Notes: generated by a model from the sequence alone, not told the origin. DNA of 64,000 bases from Candidatus Eisenbacteria bacterium (GCA_020847735.1 JADLBL010000001.1:62001-126000), one strand, 5' to 3'; counted from the stretch's first letter, positions 18,406 to 27,784 are shown. Program-made: numbers and translations.

Positions 18406-19710
18406 GTGGAACCTTCGCGCATCCTCGTCGTCGGCTCCGGTGGCCGCGAGCACGCGCTCGCCTGGCGACTGGCGCAGGACGCTCACCGCCCCGAAGTCCT
18501 GATCGCGCCGGGCAACGACGGCGCGGGCCGCGCCTTCGAGCGGCTCGAGGTGCGCGAGACCGACGCCGCCGGGATCGTCGCGGCCTGTCGCGAGCGCGCG
18601 ATCGGACTCGTCGTCGTGGGACCGGAGTCGGCGCTCGCATCCGGGGTCGGCGATGCGCTCGAGGAGGCCGGTGTGCCGGTCTTCGGAGCCTCGCGCGCGG
18701 CCGCCCGGCTGGAGTCCAGCAAGTGGTTCGCGAAGGAGGTGCTGCGGGAGGCGGGAGTGCCCACCGCCGGCGCCGAATGCTGCGGCGACCTCGCGGCGGC
18801 GCGTGCGGCGCTGCACCGCTTCGGCGGCCCGCACGTGGTCAAGGCCGACGGCCTGGCGGCCGGCAAAGGGGTGCTCGTGACGCCCGACCCTGCGGCCGCC
18901 GAGCGTTTCGCGCGCGAGTGCCTCGAGGGCGGCGCGTTCGGTGCGAGCGGCAGCAGCGTCGTGATCGAAGAGTATCTCGCGGGCGAGGAAGCCTCGGTCA
19001 TCGCCGTCTGTGACGGCCGGCGCTTCGTGCTCCTGCCGGCGGCGCGCGACCACAAACGCGCGCACGACGGCGACCGGGGCCCGAACACGGGCGGCATGGG
19101 CGCCTACGCACCCATGCCCGCGGTCACCGCGGCGCTCGAATCCGCGATCGGCGAGCGCATTGTCGCGCCGGTGCTGCGCGCCATGGCGGCACGCGGCACG
19201 CCGTATCGCGGCGCCCTCTACTGTGGATTGATGCTGACTCCCGGGGGACCGAAGGTGATCGAGTTCAACGCCCGCTTCGGCGACCCCGAGACGCAGGCGG
19301 TCGTGCCGCTCCTCGCCGGCTCGTTCACGGGGCTGCTCGCCGGCGCGGCGCGCGGAACGCTCGATCCGGGCGCGATCTCACGGGCGGGTGGTGGCGCGGT
19401 GACCCTCGCGCTCGTGGACGAAGGCTACCCGGAAGCGGCTCGCGGAGGAGGCAGGATCGGCGGTCTCGATGCGCTCGCGGACCGGGAAGTGACGGTGTTC
19501 CACGCGGGCACGAGGTGGGAGGATGGCGGCTGGGTCGTGCGCGGCGGTCGCGCCGCCTACCTGACCGCGGCGCGGGGGACGATCGCGGAGGCGCGGGCCG
19601 CGGTCTACGCGGCATGTGCGACGCTGACAGGTTCGGGCTGGCGCTGTCGCTCCGACATCGCCGCAACGATCGCGGAGCCGGTGAGCCCCGCGGAGGGAAG
19701 GACAGCATGA
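18406..19710 (+). CDS. purD: Phosphoribosylamine-glycine ligase (GAR synthetase)
   Basis: The second step of purine synthesis: joins phosphoribosylamine and glycine with ATP to give GAR. The 434-residue protein has the N-terminal GSGGREHALAWRL loop, GPESALASG, the ATP-grasp KADGLAAGKGV loop, DHKRAHDGDRGPNTGGMGAYAP, and the Mg-binding EFNARFGDPETQ. Length is typical (about 425-430). The GTG start sits where transcription should begin, with no obvious Shine-Dalgarno sequence upstream. The stop overlaps the purE ATG (ATGA), so these two purine genes are coupled. Confidence 0.95.
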   Translation: MEPSRILVVGSGGREHALAWRLAQDAHRPEVLIAPGNDGAGRAFERLEVRETDAAGIVAACRERAIGLVVVGPESALASGVGDALEEAGVPVFGASRAAARLESSKWFAKEVLREAGVPTAGAECCGDLAAARAALHRFGGPHVVKADGLAAGKGVLVTPDPAAAERFARECLEGGAFGASGSSVVIEEYLAGEEASVIAVCDGRRFVLLPAARDHKRAHDGDRGPNTGGMGAYAPMPAVTAALESAIGERIVAPVLRAMAARGTPYRGALYCGLMLTPGGPKVIEFNARFGDPETQAVVPLLAGSFTGLLAGAARGTLDPGAISRAGGGAVTLALVDEGYPEAARGGGRIGGLDALADREVTVFHAGTRWEDGGWVVRGGRAAYLTAARGTIAEARAAVYAACATLTGSGWRCRSDIAATIAEPVSPAEGRTA

Positions 19711-20186
19711 AACGGACGAAGGCGCGGGTCGGGATCGTCATGGGCAGCGAATCGGACCGGCCCGTGATGGAGGAGGCGGCCAGGGTGTGCGCGGACTTCG
19801 GCGTCCACTGCGAGGTCGTGGTCCGCTCCGCGCACCGCACGCCGGAGGCGGCGGCGAAGTGGGCGCGCACCGCGAAAGGGCGGGGTCTCGAGGTGATCAT
19901 CGCCGGAGCCGGCGGCGCCGCTCATCTGGCGGGGGCGATGGCGGCGCACAGCCGCCTGCCCGTCCTCGGGGTTCCGCTCGCCAGCTCGCCTCTCGGCGGC
20001 TTCGACGCGCTGCTCTCGACCGTGCAGATGCCGCCGGGCGTGCCGGTCGGCACCCTCGGGGTCGGATCGTGGGGCGCGCGCAACGCCGCGCACCTGGCGC
20101 TGCGAATCCTGGCGCTCGGCGACGCCGCCCTGGCGCGTCGGCTCGAGGACGTCGCGGCGGCCATGGCCGGCGGACGGCGGCGCTGA
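19707..20186 (+). CDS. purE: N5-carboxyaminoimidazole ribonucleotide mutase, PurE class I
   Basis: Moves the carboxyl group of N5-CAIR to C4 of the ring to give CAIR. The 159-residue protein has the active-site set [22 protein letters not shown] and [18 protein letters not shown], followed by [11 protein letters not shown]. Length and the SAHRTP histidine fit class I PurE, which normally needs PurK to make N5-CAIR; no purK lies in this window. The start overlaps the purD stop (ATGA). Confidence 0.95.
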   Translation: MKRTKARVGIVMGSESDRPVMEEAARVCADFGVHCEVVVRSAHRTPEAAAKWARTAKGRGLEVIIAGAGGAAHLAGAMAAHSRLPVLGVPLASSPLGGFDALLSTVQMPPGVPVGTLGVGSWGARNAAHLALRILALGDAALARRLEDVAAAMAGGRRR

Positions 20187-20206
20187 CCGCGCGGACGGGG
20201 AGACGC

Positions 20207-20863
20207 ATGGAGATCCTGAAGATCGACGCCGCTGCACCGCAGCCCGAGGCGCTCGAAGCCGCGGCCGAGGCCGTGCTGCGCGGCGGGGTCATCGCTTTTC
20301 CGACGGACACGCTGTACGGCCTGTCGTGCTCGCTGCTCGACGCGTCCGCGGTCGAGATGCTCGCCCGGCTCAAGCGCCGGGATCCGTCGCACGCGGTGAT
20401 CTCGCTGATTCCCTCGCCGGACATGGCGTGGGCGCTCGCCTACGAGGTTCCGCCCGCGGCGGAGCGCCTGATCCGCGCGTTCTGGCCCGGACCGCTGTCC
20501 ATCATCCTGCCCGCTTCCGGGTTCGTGCCGGAACGCGTGCGCGGAAGCGGCGCGACCGTCGCGCTCCGCTGTCCGAACGACCGACTCTCGCTGGCGCTGC
20601 TCGCGCGGATCGGAGGGCCGATCGTCTCGAGCAGCGCGAACCTCTCCGGCCGTCCGCCGGCGACGACGGCGGAGGAGGTCGTGAGCTACTTCGGGAACCA
20701 GCTCGACCTCGTGCTCGACGGCGGGCCGCGCCTCGGAGGCCTGCCCTCGACGCTCGTGGACTGCAGCGGCGCGCGACCGAAGCTTCTTCGCCGCGGAGCC
20801 GTGGACATTTCCTCCGTGTTGACGGATTTCGAAGATCTTTCGTCCCCGCCGGGCGACGGTTGA
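20207..20863 (+). CDS. L-threonylcarbamoyladenylate synthase (Sua5/YrdC/TsaC family)
   Basis: Makes threonylcarbamoyl-AMP from threonine, bicarbonate and ATP, the first step of the t6A37 modification of ANN-decoding tRNAs. The 218-residue protein has the nucleotide-pocket signature [32 protein letters not shown], and [11 protein letters not shown]. Length corresponds to the YrdC-domain-only form (TsaC or YciO type) rather than full Sua5 (about 340). The family KxR/KR signature is only partly kept ([13 protein letters not shown]), so the more distant YciO subgroup is possible. The ATG at 20207 has GGGGAGA upstream and is 20 nt from purE. The stop codon lies inside the next promoter. Confidence 0.85.
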   Translation: MEILKIDAAAPQPEALEAAAEAVLRGGVIAFPTDTLYGLSCSLLDASAVEMLARLKRRDPSHAVISLIPSPDMAWALAYEVPPAAERLIRAFWPGPLSIILPASGFVPERVRGSGATVALRCPNDRLSLALLARIGGPIVSSSANLSGRPPATTAEEVVSYFGNQLDLVLDGGPRLGGLPSTLVDCSGARPKLLRRGAVDISSVLTDFEDLSSPPGDG

Positions 20864-20889
20864 CGGCCTCGAAATCGCGCGCCTATGCT
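20860..20889 (+). promoter_or_regulatory. Promoter of the LMW phosphatase gene, overlapping the upstream stop codon
   Basis: TTGACG (20860-20865), 18 nt, TATGCT (20884-20889). The TGA of the Sua5-family gene (20861-20863) lies within the -35 hexamer. The expected start, near 20896, gives a leader of 0-2 nt before the ATG at 20898. Confidence 0.65.
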
Positions 20890-20897
20890 GGCCTCGA

Positions 20898-21389
20898 ATG
20901 TCCGGCGAACCGCAGTTGCGTGTGCTGTTCATCTGCACGGGAAACACGTGCCGCAGCCCGATGGCCGCGGCGGCGCTGACGGACGAACTCGGCTCCGACG
21001 CCGCTCGGGTCGTGGTCGAGTCGGCGGGGATCTCGGCCCAGGACGGGCAGCCCGCGAGCACCGACACGCGCGAACTGCTGCATGCGCAGGGCCTCGACGT
21101 CTCCGCGCACCGGGCGCGGCGCGTGAACGCGAGCCTGCTGCGGGACGCGGACTTCGTCATCGTGATGGACCCGCTGCATCGCCAGGCGCTGGAAGCGCAG
21201 GGCGTGCCGCGGGAGCGGGTGCAGATCCTCAGCGAGTTCCCGGCTCCGGGAGAGCCCGGACTGCCGGTGTCGGACCCCTACGGGGCATCGAAGGAAGCTT
21301 ACGAGGAGTGCTGGCGAAGGATCCGCCTGCACGTCCGGCGCCTGGCGCCGGTGGTCAGGGAAGCCCTCGACGCGCGCAACCCTTCCTGA
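20898..21389 (+). CDS. Low-molecular-weight protein tyrosine phosphatase
   Basis: A cytosolic phosphatase acting on phosphotyrosine, or on phosphoarginine in the YwlE branch. The P-loop C13-TGNTC-R19-S (CX5R) is complete and the general acid D126 in SDPYG is present; length is 163 residues (family about 150). In YwlE-type enzymes a Thr in the P-loop (CTGNTCRS) favours phosphoarginine over phosphotyrosine, and exactly that CTGNTCRS loop is present here. As the same window encodes McsA, McsB and ClpC, this could be the matching arginine phosphatase. The motif is seen; the substrate is inference from the known family. The transcript is probably leaderless. The next gene, ilvE, starts 33 nt downstream. 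Confidence 0.92.
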   Translation: MSGEPQLRVLFICTGNTCRSPMAAAALTDELGSDAARVVVESAGISAQDGQPASTDTRELLHAQGLDVSAHRARRVNASLLRDADFVIVMDPLHRQALEAQGVPRERVQILSEFPAPGEPGLPVSDPYGASKEAYEECWRRIRLHVRRLAPVVREALDARNPS

Positions 21390-21422
21390 GTCGGGCCCGC
21401 GGGCCCTAGCGAGGTGCGAACC

Positions 21423-22367
21423 ATGGCGATGAAGAAGAGCGAGAAGATCTGGATGAACGGTCAGTTCGTCGCGTGGGACGACGCGAAGGTGCACGTGATG
21501 TCCCACGTGATGCACTACGGATCGAGCGTCTTCGAGGGTATCCGCGCCTACGACTCGAAGAGCGGTCCGGCCATTTTCCGGCTCGGCGAGCACATCGAGC
21601 GGCTCATGGCGTCCAGCAAGATCTACCGCATGCAGGTGCCCTTCTCGGCCGAACAGATCGAACGCGCCTGCCTGGAGGCGGTGGCGGTGAACGGCCTGCG
21701 CGACTGCTACATCCGGCCGCTCGTCTATCGCGGCTACTCGCACGTCGGCGTGGACCCGAGGGGCACGCCGATCGACCTCATGATCGCGGTCTTCCCGTGG
21801 GGCAAGTACCTGGGCGAGGACGCGCTCACCAAGGGCGCGGCGGTCAAGATCGGCACCTGGGCGCGCATGGCGCCGAACACGCTTCCGGCGCTGGCGAAGG
21901 CCGGCGGCAACTACATGAACTCGCAGTTGCTCAAGCTGGAGGCCGTCGAGGACGGCTACGACGAGGCGATCGCGCTGGACGTTCAGGGGTTCGTGAGCGA
22001 GGGCTCGGGCGAGAACCTGTTCGCCGTCCACCGCAGGGAGATCCTGACGCCGCCGGTCAGCTCCAGCATCCTTTCGGGCATCACGCGCGACAGCGTCATG
22101 CGCCTGGCGCAGGACATGGGCTACACGGTTCGCGAGGCGGTGCTGCCGCGCGAGCTGCTGTACATCGTGGACGAGCTGTTCTTCACCGGGACCGCGGTCG
22201 AGATCACCCCGATCGGATCGGTGGATCGCATCCCGGTGGGAACCGGAGAACGCGGGCCGGTGACGAAGGCGCTGCAGGACGCGTTCTTCGGCATCGTCAA
22301 GGGCGAGCTGCCGGACCGCTACGGCTGGCTCTCGCCGGTGCCACAGGCGTCCGCGAAACGCGCGTGA
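21423..22367 (+). CDS. ilvE: Branched-chain amino acid aminotransferase
   Basis: A PLP enzyme of fold type IV that moves the amino group between glutamate and the keto acids of Leu, Ile and Val. The 314-residue protein has the HVMHYGSSVFEGIRAY N-terminal core, RPLVYRGY, the PLP lysine K159 in ALAKAGGNYMNSQLL, the GFVSEGSGENLF phosphate cup, and FFTGTAVEITPIGSVD. Length is typical (about 305-310). The ATG at 21423 is chosen over the GTG at 21414 because GCGAGG is correctly spaced for it. rpiB follows after 19 nt. Confidence 0.95.
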   Translation: MAMKKSEKIWMNGQFVAWDDAKVHVMSHVMHYGSSVFEGIRAYDSKSGPAIFRLGEHIERLMASSKIYRMQVPFSAEQIERACLEAVAVNGLRDCYIRPLVYRGYSHVGVDPRGTPIDLMIAVFPWGKYLGEDALTKGAAVKIGTWARMAPNTLPALAKAGGNYMNSQLLKLEAVEDGYDEAIALDVQGFVSEGSGENLFAVHRREILTPPVSSSILSGITRDSVMRLAQDMGYTVREAVLPRELLYIVDELFFTGTAVEITPIGSVDRIPVGTGERGPVTKALQDAFFGIVKGELPDRYGWLSPVPQASAKRA

Positions 22368-22386
22368 GCGGCGCGGAGCGTCGGCG

Positions 22387-22845
22387 GTGAAGGTCGCGAT
22401 CGGCAGCGATCACGCGGGCTATGCACTCAAGCAGGCCGTGGGCGCGGAACTGCGCCGCCTCGGCCACGAGGTCGTGGACGTCGGCACGAACTCGGGCTCG
22501 GAGTCGGTGGACTACCCGGATTACACCATCCCGGTCGCCGAGAAGGTGGCCGCCGGCGAAGCCGAGCGGGGCGTGGTGGTGTGCGCCACGGGCATCGGCG
22601 CGAGCATCGCGGCGAACAAGGTGGAGGGTGTCCGGGCCTCGGTCGTGACCAGCGACGAGACGGCCCGGCTCACCCGCCAGGACAACGACTCGAACGTCCT
22701 CGCGCTGGGTGGGCGGACGGCCCCGGATACCGCCGCGGCGCTCGAATGGCTGCGCACCTGGCTCGACACTCCGTTCGCGGGCGGCCGCCACCAGCGGCGC
22801 GTGGACAAGATCCGGGACTACGAACGCCAGCATCCCCGAACCTGA
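22387..22845 (+). CDS. rpiB: Ribose-5-phosphate isomerase B
   Basis: Interconverts ribose 5-phosphate and ribulose 5-phosphate. The 152-residue protein matches Rpi[27 protein letters not shown], the catalytic cysteine C66 in [16 protein letters not shown], and [11 protein letters not shown]. It supplies ribose 5-phosphate for PRPP and so links to the purine genes nearby. The GTG start at 22387 is favoured by the N terminus being at family length. It lies between ilvE and glyA, with glyA only 13 nt downstream; rpiB-glyA is a common neighbour pair. Confidence 0.94.
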   Translation: MKVAIGSDHAGYALKQAVGAELRRLGHEVVDVGTNSGSESVDYPDYTIPVAEKVAAGEAERGVVVCATGIGASIAANKVEGVRASVVTSDETARLTRQDNDSNVLALGGRTAPDTAAALEWLRTWLDTPFAGGRHQRRVDKIRDYERQHPRT

Positions 22846-22858
22846 CGGAGACCCGCCC

Positions 22859-24139
22859 GTGTCCGACCCGAGAGCGCAGGACCCTCAACTGTTCGACGCC
22901 ATCGCGCGCGAGCGCCAGCGCCAGTCGCAGTACCTCGAGCTGATCGCCTCCGAGAACTTCGTCAGCGACGCGGTGCTCGAGGCGACCGGGTCGGTGCTGA
23001 CCAACAAGTACGCCGAGGGCCTTCCGGGCAAGCGCTACTACGGAGGTTGCGAGTGGGTGGACGTGGCCGAGAACCTCGCCCGCGACCGGGTCCGCCAGCT
23101 GTTCGGCGCCGACCACGCGAACGTCCAGCCCCACTCGGGCGCTTCGGCGAACCTCGCCGCCTACCTGGCGGTGGCCGAGCCGGGAGGGACGCTGCTCGGC
23201 ATGAGCCTGGCGCACGGCGGCCACCTCACGCACGGGCATCCCGTGTCGGTCTCCGGCCAGTTGTGGAAGCCCGTGCAGTACGGGGTGAGGCCGGAGGACG
23301 GGCGCATTGACTACGACGAGGTCGCGCGCCTCGCGCGCGAGCACCGGCCGGCGATCCTCGTCGCCGGGGCCAGCGCCTACCCGCGGCAGCTGGACTTCGC
23401 GCGCTTCGGCGCCATCGCCGACGAGGTCGGGGCGACGCTGGTCGTGGACATGGCGCACATCGCGGGGCTGGTGGCGGCCGGACTTCACCCGAGCCCCGTG
23501 CCGCACGCGGGGCTGGTGACGAGCACGACGCACAAGACCCTGCGCGGCCCGCGCGGCGGGATCGTGCTCGCGAAGCAGGCCTTCGCGGCGAAACTGGACA
23601 AGGCCGTCTTCCCGGGGCTGCAGGGTGGTCCGCTCATGCACGTCATCGCCGCCAAGGCGGTGTGCTTCGGCGAAGCGCAGAGCGAAGGATTCCGCGACTA
23701 CCAGCGCCGCATCGTGGAAAACGCCCGGGTGCTGGGAGAAACGCTGCGGGACGCCGGCTTCGACCTGGTCTCGGGAGGCACCGACAACCACCTGCTCCTC
23801 GTGGACCTGCGCCGTCGCGACCTGACCGGCAAGACCGCCGAGGAAGCCCTCCACCGCGCGCGGATGACCGTGAACAAGAACGCCGTGCCGAACGACCCGC
23901 ACAAGCCGTGGGTGACGAGCGGCATCCGGGTCGGGACGCCCGCCCTGACCACGCGTGGCATGGGTCCCGACGAGATGCGCGCGATCGGTGGCTGGATGGC
24001 GCGGGTGCTCAAGAAACCGGACGACGAGGCGCTGGCGCGCGAGGTCGAGCGCCAGGTTCTCGAGCTGACGGCGGGCTACCCGCTGTTCAGCTGGCAGCCG
24101 GTCCCGCGCTCCGGCGCGGCGGCGGGCCGTGCAGGCTGA
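22859..24139 (+). CDS. glyA: Serine hydroxymethyltransferase
   Basis: Converts serine and tetrahydrofolate to glycine and 5,10-methylene-tetrahydrofolate, providing glycine for PurD and one-carbon units for purines. The 426-residue protein has [36 protein letters not shown], the PLP lysine K226 in [14 protein letters not shown], and the C-terminal [19 protein letters not shown]. Length is typical (about 415-430). The GTG start at 22859 yields this N terminus; the open frame upstream is a shadow of rpiB. A G+C hairpin follows the gene. Confidence 0.96.
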   Translation: MSDPRAQDPQLFDAIARERQRQSQYLELIASENFVSDAVLEATGSVLTNKYAEGLPGKRYYGGCEWVDVAENLARDRVRQLFGADHANVQPHSGASANLAAYLAVAEPGGTLLGMSLAHGGHLTHGHPVSVSGQLWKPVQYGVRPEDGRIDYDEVARLAREHRPAILVAGASAYPRQLDFARFGAIADEVGATLVVDMAHIAGLVAAGLHPSPVPHAGLVTSTTHKTLRGPRGGIVLAKQAFAAKLDKAVFPGLQGGPLMHVIAAKAVCFGEAQSEGFRDYQRRIVENARVLGETLRDAGFDLVSGGTDNHLLLVDLRRRDLTGKTAEEALHRARMTVNKNAVPNDPHKPWVTSGIRVGTPALTTRGMGPDEMRAIGGWMARVLKKPDDEALAREVERQVLELTAGYPLFSWQPVPRSGAAAGRAG

Positions 24140-24170
24140 GCGCGGACGGACGCCGATTTGCAATGCCGGG

Positions 24171-24195
24171 GCCGGCCGCGGGCCGCGGGCCGGCG
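24171..24195 (+). terminator. Possible hairpin terminator after glyA
   Basis: A G+C-only imperfect hairpin (GCCGGCC paired with GGCCGGC, a one-base bulge, three more pairs and a 4-nt loop) lies 31 nt after the glyA stop. There is no U-run. Confidence 0.35.
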
Positions 24196-24298
24196 CCCGA
24201 ATCGGCACCTGCGAGGGGCCGGGAACTGGCACCGTTTCTGCTGCTCTCCGCTCCGTCCGCGGACCCGTCCGCATCGCCCGTCACCCGGAAATCGCCTC

Positions 24299-24706
24299 GT
24301 GCTCGACACCCTGATGATCCGCGTGGCCGCGCTCGCCGCGCCGGTGCTGGTTCCGGGCCGGACGCTGCACCACGCGGCGCTCGGCGCCGCCGCCGCCGGC
24401 CGGTTCGCCGAGGCGGAACGAGTGTTCGAGTCCGCGGCCTCCGCGTATCGCGCCTCACTGGATGTCGAGGGACTCGCACGGCTGCGCGTGCACCAGCGCA
24501 TGGCGTGCGCCCGGGCGTGCGGCGATCCGGTGCGCGAGGCGGAGATGATGCTCGACATCGTGCGCGGCGTGAACCGCCTGGAGCGGCTCGAGTCGTTCCA
24601 CGCGCCGCATCCGCTGCTGAACGCGCGCGCGATGTTGTCCGAGTGGCTGGGTGAGGCGGGCACGGCGTTCGACGCCGAGGAGCAGGAAGCCCGCCGGAGC
24701 GCCTGA
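24299..24706 (+). CDS. Small helical hypothetical protein (TPR-like)
   Basis: I do not recognise this 135-residue protein. It is rich in Ala, Glu and Arg and reads as consecutive amphipathic helices. AALGAAAAGRFAEAERVFESAA resembles a single tetratricopeptide-type helix pair, followed by LARLRVHQRMACARACGDPVREAEMML, which looks like another. No signal peptide or membrane segment is seen. GTG at 24299 is chosen with a weak GGAA upstream; ATG at 24314 is an alternative. The frame is open back to 24158, but that part has a poor, Arg-rich composition. It lies alone between the glyA hairpin and the moxR promoter. The helices suggest a protein-interaction role; nothing more specific is supported. 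Confidence 0.6.
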   Translation: MLDTLMIRVAALAAPVLVPGRTLHHAALGAAAAGRFAEAERVFESAASAYRASLDVEGLARLRVHQRMACARACGDPVREAEMMLDIVRGVNRLERLESFHAPHPLLNARAMLSEWLGEAGTAFDAEEQEARRSA

Positions 24707-24720
24707 GCCGGGCGCGGCGC

Positions 24721-24748
24721 TGGACCGCGCCGGTCGCTTCGCTATACT
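24721..24748 (+). promoter_or_regulatory. Promoter of the moxR/bat operon
   Basis: TGGACC (24721-24726), 16 nt, TATACT (24743-24748), the best -10 hexamer in the window. The start near 24755 gives a leader of about 90 nt before moxR. Confidence 0.55.
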
Positions 24749-24843
24749 GCGCGCCTTCACACCCCCCGAGGGACGGGATCGCGAAAGGTCGCCCGCGACC
24801 GCCGCTGCCGGCGGCCCGCGGCATTGCTTCCAGGAAGGAACGC

Positions 24844-25827
24844 ATGACCGTCGACATGCAAACCGCCCGGCGCATCGAACGCGCCGGTGAAGTTCTCGGC
24901 CGTGTGCGCGAGGAAGTGGGACGCGCCGTCGTGGGTCAGCACGCGATGGTGGACCGGCTGCTCATCGGGCTGCTGACCGGCGGACACGTGCTTCTCGAAG
25001 GCGTCCCGGGACTCGCCAAGACGCTGGCCGCGAACAGCCTCGCGCAGGCGCTGTCGCTCAAGTTCCGCCGCATCCAGTTCACACCCGACCTGCTGCCCGC
25101 CGACCTGACGGGGACGCTCGTCTACAACCCGCGCGACGGATCCTTCACGGCCAAGCGGGGGCCCGTGTTCGCGAACCTGGTGCTGGCCGACGAGATCAAT
25201 CGCGCGCCCGCCAAGGTGCAGTCCGCGCTGCTCGAGGCGATGCAGGAGAAGCAGGTCACCCTCGGCGACGAATCCGTGCCTCTCGACGAGCCGTTCCTGG
25301 TGCTCGCGACCCAGAATCCGATCGAGCAGGAGGGCACCTACCCTCTGCCCGAGGCGCAGAGCGACCGCTTCATGCTCAAGGTCAAGGTGGGTTACCCCGA
25401 GCGCGCCGAGGAGAAGGAGATCCTGCGACGCGCGGGGCTCGCCGCGATGCCGACGCTGGAACCGAAGGCGACCCGCGAGCAGCTGCTCGAGGCCCGCGAG
25501 GCGCTCGCCAGCGTCTACGTGGACGACAAGATCCAGGAGTACGTGCTCGATCTGGTGGGCGCCACCCGCCGGCCCCGCGACTTCGGCCTGTCCCTCGAAG
25601 CGCTCGTTTCCGTCGGCGCCTCGCCGCGAGCCACGCTTTTCCTGGTGCGCGGCGGGCAGGCGCACGCCCTCGTCCGCGGCCGGCCCTACGTGCTGCCCGA
25701 GGACATCAAGGCGATCGGCCTCGACGTGCTGCGCCACCGGATCATGGTCTCCTACGAGGCCGAGGCCGAGGGCGTGGACGGCGAAGAGGTCGCGCGGCGG
25801 ATCCTGGAGCAGGTGCGCGTGCCCTGA
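24844..25827 (+). CDS. moxR: MoxR-family AAA+ ATPase
   Basis: A cytosolic AAA+ chaperone-like ATPase that works with von Willebrand A (VWA) partners, here the Bat proteins. The 327-residue protein has Walker A GVPGLAKT (residues 53-60), Walker B LVLADEINRAPAK, sensor 1 LATQNPIEQEGTYPLPEAQSD, and the C-terminal MoxR domain with ATRRPRDF and GASPRATLFLVR. Size matches MRP-subfamily MoxR proteins (about 320-330). AGGAAGGAAC precedes the ATG. The stop and the next start share one nucleotide (TGATG), so it is coupled to the DUF58 gene. It heads an operon of about 8.5 kb. Confidence 0.93.
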   Translation: MTVDMQTARRIERAGEVLGRVREEVGRAVVGQHAMVDRLLIGLLTGGHVLLEGVPGLAKTLAANSLAQALSLKFRRIQFTPDLLPADLTGTLVYNPRDGSFTAKRGPVFANLVLADEINRAPAKVQSALLEAMQEKQVTLGDESVPLDEPFLVLATQNPIEQEGTYPLPEAQSDRFMLKVKVGYPERAEEKEILRRAGLAAMPTLEPKATREQLLEAREALASVYVDDKIQEYVLDLVGATRRPRDFGLSLEALVSVGASPRATLFLVRGGQAHALVRGRPYVLPEDIKAIGLDVLRHRIMVSYEAEAEGVDGEEVARRILEQVRVP

Positions 25828-26708
25828 TGGACACCGCGGAACTCCTGCGCAAGGTTCGCCGCCTCGAGATCCGCAGCCGCAGGCTCGTCGAGGACCTTTT
25901 CTCCGGCGGGCGCGAGAGCGTGTTCAAGGGACGCGGCGTCGAGTTCGAGGAAGTGCGGCCGTACGTGCCCGGCGACGAGGTCCGCGACATCGACTGGAAC
26001 GTCACCGCGCGCGCCGGTCATCCGTACGTGAAGCGCTTCGTCGAGGAACGCGAGCTGACCGTGCTGCTGGTCGTGGACGTCTCGCGCTCGATGCGCTTCG
26101 GCACCGCCGCGCAGGAGAAGCGCGAGCTGGCCGCCGAGCTGGTGGCCGTGCTGGGTTTCGCGGCGATGCGCAACAACGACCGGGTCGGCCTGCTGCTCGC
26201 GGCGGGAAAGGTGGAGCACTTCGTGCGGCCCTCGCGCGGGCGGACGCACCTGCTGCGGCTGCTCCGCGACGTGCTCGACCACGAGTCGGAGAGCGAGGGC
26301 ACGCGCCTCGGCGACGCGGCCCGGTTCGTGAGCCGGACGATCCGCCATCGCGGCCTGGTGTTCTGGATCTCGGACTTCGAGGACCGGCTCGAAGTGCGCG
26401 ACTGGCGCGTGCTCGCCTCCCGGCACGAGGTGACGGCGTTCGCGCTGCGCGACCCGCGCGACGAGCAGCTCCCGGGCGTCGGCTGGACGCTGTTCGAGGA
26501 TCTGGAGTCCGGCGAGCGGCGGCTGGTGAACACGCGATCGAAGGAGGTCCAGCGCCGCTACGCCTCGCAGGCGCGTGACCGCCGCCGTCACACGGACCAG
26601 ACGCTCGCGCGTGCCCGTTGCCCGCTGGTGGAGCTGCGGACCGACCGCCCGTATCTGCCGGTGCTGATGCGTTACTTCGCGCGCCGCGGCCGGCGGGGGG
26701 TCGCATGA
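25827..26708 (+). CDS. DUF58 protein with a VWA-like domain
   Basis: A 293-residue DUF58 protein, the standard partner of MoxR. The family signature region is clear: SRRLVEDLFSGGRESVFKGRG and VRPYVPGDEVRDIDWNVTAR. A VWA-like half follows, whose metal-site motif D-V-S-R-S sits in VVDVSRSMRFG. No membrane segment is seen, so it is probably cytosolic or peripheral. The biochemical role of the family is not settled; it is thought to join MoxR to the membrane-bound Bat proteins. The gene overlaps moxR by 1 nt and the next gene by 4 nt. Confidence 0.9.
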   Translation: MDTAELLRKVRRLEIRSRRLVEDLFSGGRESVFKGRGVEFEEVRPYVPGDEVRDIDWNVTARAGHPYVKRFVEERELTVLLVVDVSRSMRFGTAAQEKRELAAELVAVLGFAAMRNNDRVGLLLAAGKVEHFVRPSRGRTHLLRLLRDVLDHESESEGTRLGDAARFVSRTIRHRGLVFWISDFEDRLEVRDWRVLASRHEVTAFALRDPRDEQLPGVGWTLFEDLESGERRLVNTRSKEVQRRYASQARDRRRHTDQTLARARCPLVELRTDRPYLPVLMRYFARRGRRGVA

Positions 26709-27784
26709 GAATCGCCCGAGCGTTCGTGGCCGTCGCGCTCGCAACCGGCGCGCTGCTCGCCGCCCGGCCGGCGGAGGCGAGCCTGATTCCGCCCGGCGGC
26801 GCGGCCCGGCGCGCGAACGACCGCGTGCAGCCGGTGGCGAAGGGACTCGCGGGACTCGACCGCGTCGGGGGCCGGGCGCGCCCGCCGTATCCGATGCGCG
26901 TGAGCGTTTCTCCCTCGCCGGCCCGGCTCGGGCAACGGCTCTTCTACCGGGCCAGCATCCTCGTCGAGCCGGGCACGCGCGTGCGCATGGATCGGCCGCA
27001 GCAGGGCGGCGACCTGTCGTGGGGCGCGCCGCGGACCGGACGGACGAGGGTCACTTCGGCCCGTCTCGGACAGGGCCAGTATCTCGTGGCGGGGGACAGC
27101 GTGTGGCTGGAAGCGCCGCTGCAGGTGTTCGCCACCGGCACGGTCGCCGTGCCGGGGCTCGCGGTCGAAGTCCGCTGGGACGGCCGAGAGCGGCCGGCCG
27201 TGACCCGCATGCCGACCGCGCACCTGGTCGTGCTGCCGACGCTCACGGCGGCGGATTCCAACGCCCGCCTGCGGTCGCTGCACGGGCCGCTGCGCGCGCC
27301 CTGGTGGGAGCGGGTGCCCTGGCGATGGGTGGCGGCGGTCGCGCTGCTGGTGATCGTGGCCGTGATCGTCCTCGTCCGGCTGCTGCGTCCGAAGCGGATC
27401 GTGGCGCCGCCACCGGTGGCGGTGCGCCCGCCGCCGGTGCGCGACCCCGGCACCGAGGCTCTCGCCGAGCTGGCGAGGCTGCGGGCGCTGCGCCTGCCCG
27501 AGGCGGGACGCTTCGCCGATCATGCGTTCGAGTTGAGCCGCATCCTGCACCGCTATCTCGAGGCGGTCGTGGGAACCCCGAGGCCGGGCGACACCAGCGG
27601 CGAGCTGGTCGAGAGGCTTCGCCAGTCGCGACTGCCCGGCGAGGACGTGAACCGGCTCGAGGGACTGCTCGGACTCTGGGACCGGGTCAAGTTCGCGCGC
27701 GCGCCACTGGGCGTGGACGAAGCCGTCCGCTGCGAGTCTGCCGTCGAGTCGCTCGTGCGCCGGGAACAGCGGGGCGCGGCATGA
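26705..27784 (+). CDS. Membrane-anchored Bat-operon protein (BatD/DUF4381-like)
   Basis: A 359-residue protein with a signal peptide (about residues 1-26, ending AEAS), an extracytoplasmic beta-rich domain (about 60-185), a membrane segment (about VAAVALLVIVAVIVLVRLL, residues 212-230) and a cytoplasmic helical tail. The tail contains HRYLEAVVGTPRPGDTSGELVERL. This layout matches the single-span proteins found between DUF58 and BatA in bat operons. I infer a partner role for the VWA proteins in the envelope. It overlaps both neighbours by 4 nt, so translation is coupled. No catalytic motif is visible. Confidence 0.7.
   Translation: MRIARAFVAVALATGALLAARPAEASLIPPGGAARRANDRVQPVAKGLAGLDRVGGRARPPYPMRVSVSPSPARLGQRLFYRASILVEPGTRVRMDRPQQGGDLSWGAPRTGRTRVTSARLGQGQYLVAGDSVWLEAPLQVFATGTVAVPGLAVEVRWDGRERPAVTRMPTAHLVVLPTLTAADSNARLRSLHGPLRAPWWERVPWRWVAAVALLVIVAVIVLVRLLRPKRIVAPPPVAVRPPPVRDPGTEALAELARLRALRLPEAGRFADHAFELSRILHRYLEAVVGTPRPGDTSGELVERLRQSRLPGEDVNRLEGLLGLWDRVKFARAPLGVDEAVRCESAVESLVRREQRGAA

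Noticed and set aside
21393-21406. 14-nt perfect palindrome GGGCCCGCGGGCCC before ilvE
   Set aside because: Self-complementary, but a short G+C palindrome is expected by chance in this composition and only a 5-bp hairpin could form; no role supported.
24158-24298. N-terminal extension of the small helical protein
   Set aside because: The extension is Arg/Pro-rich, lies over the glyA hairpin and has no ribosome site.
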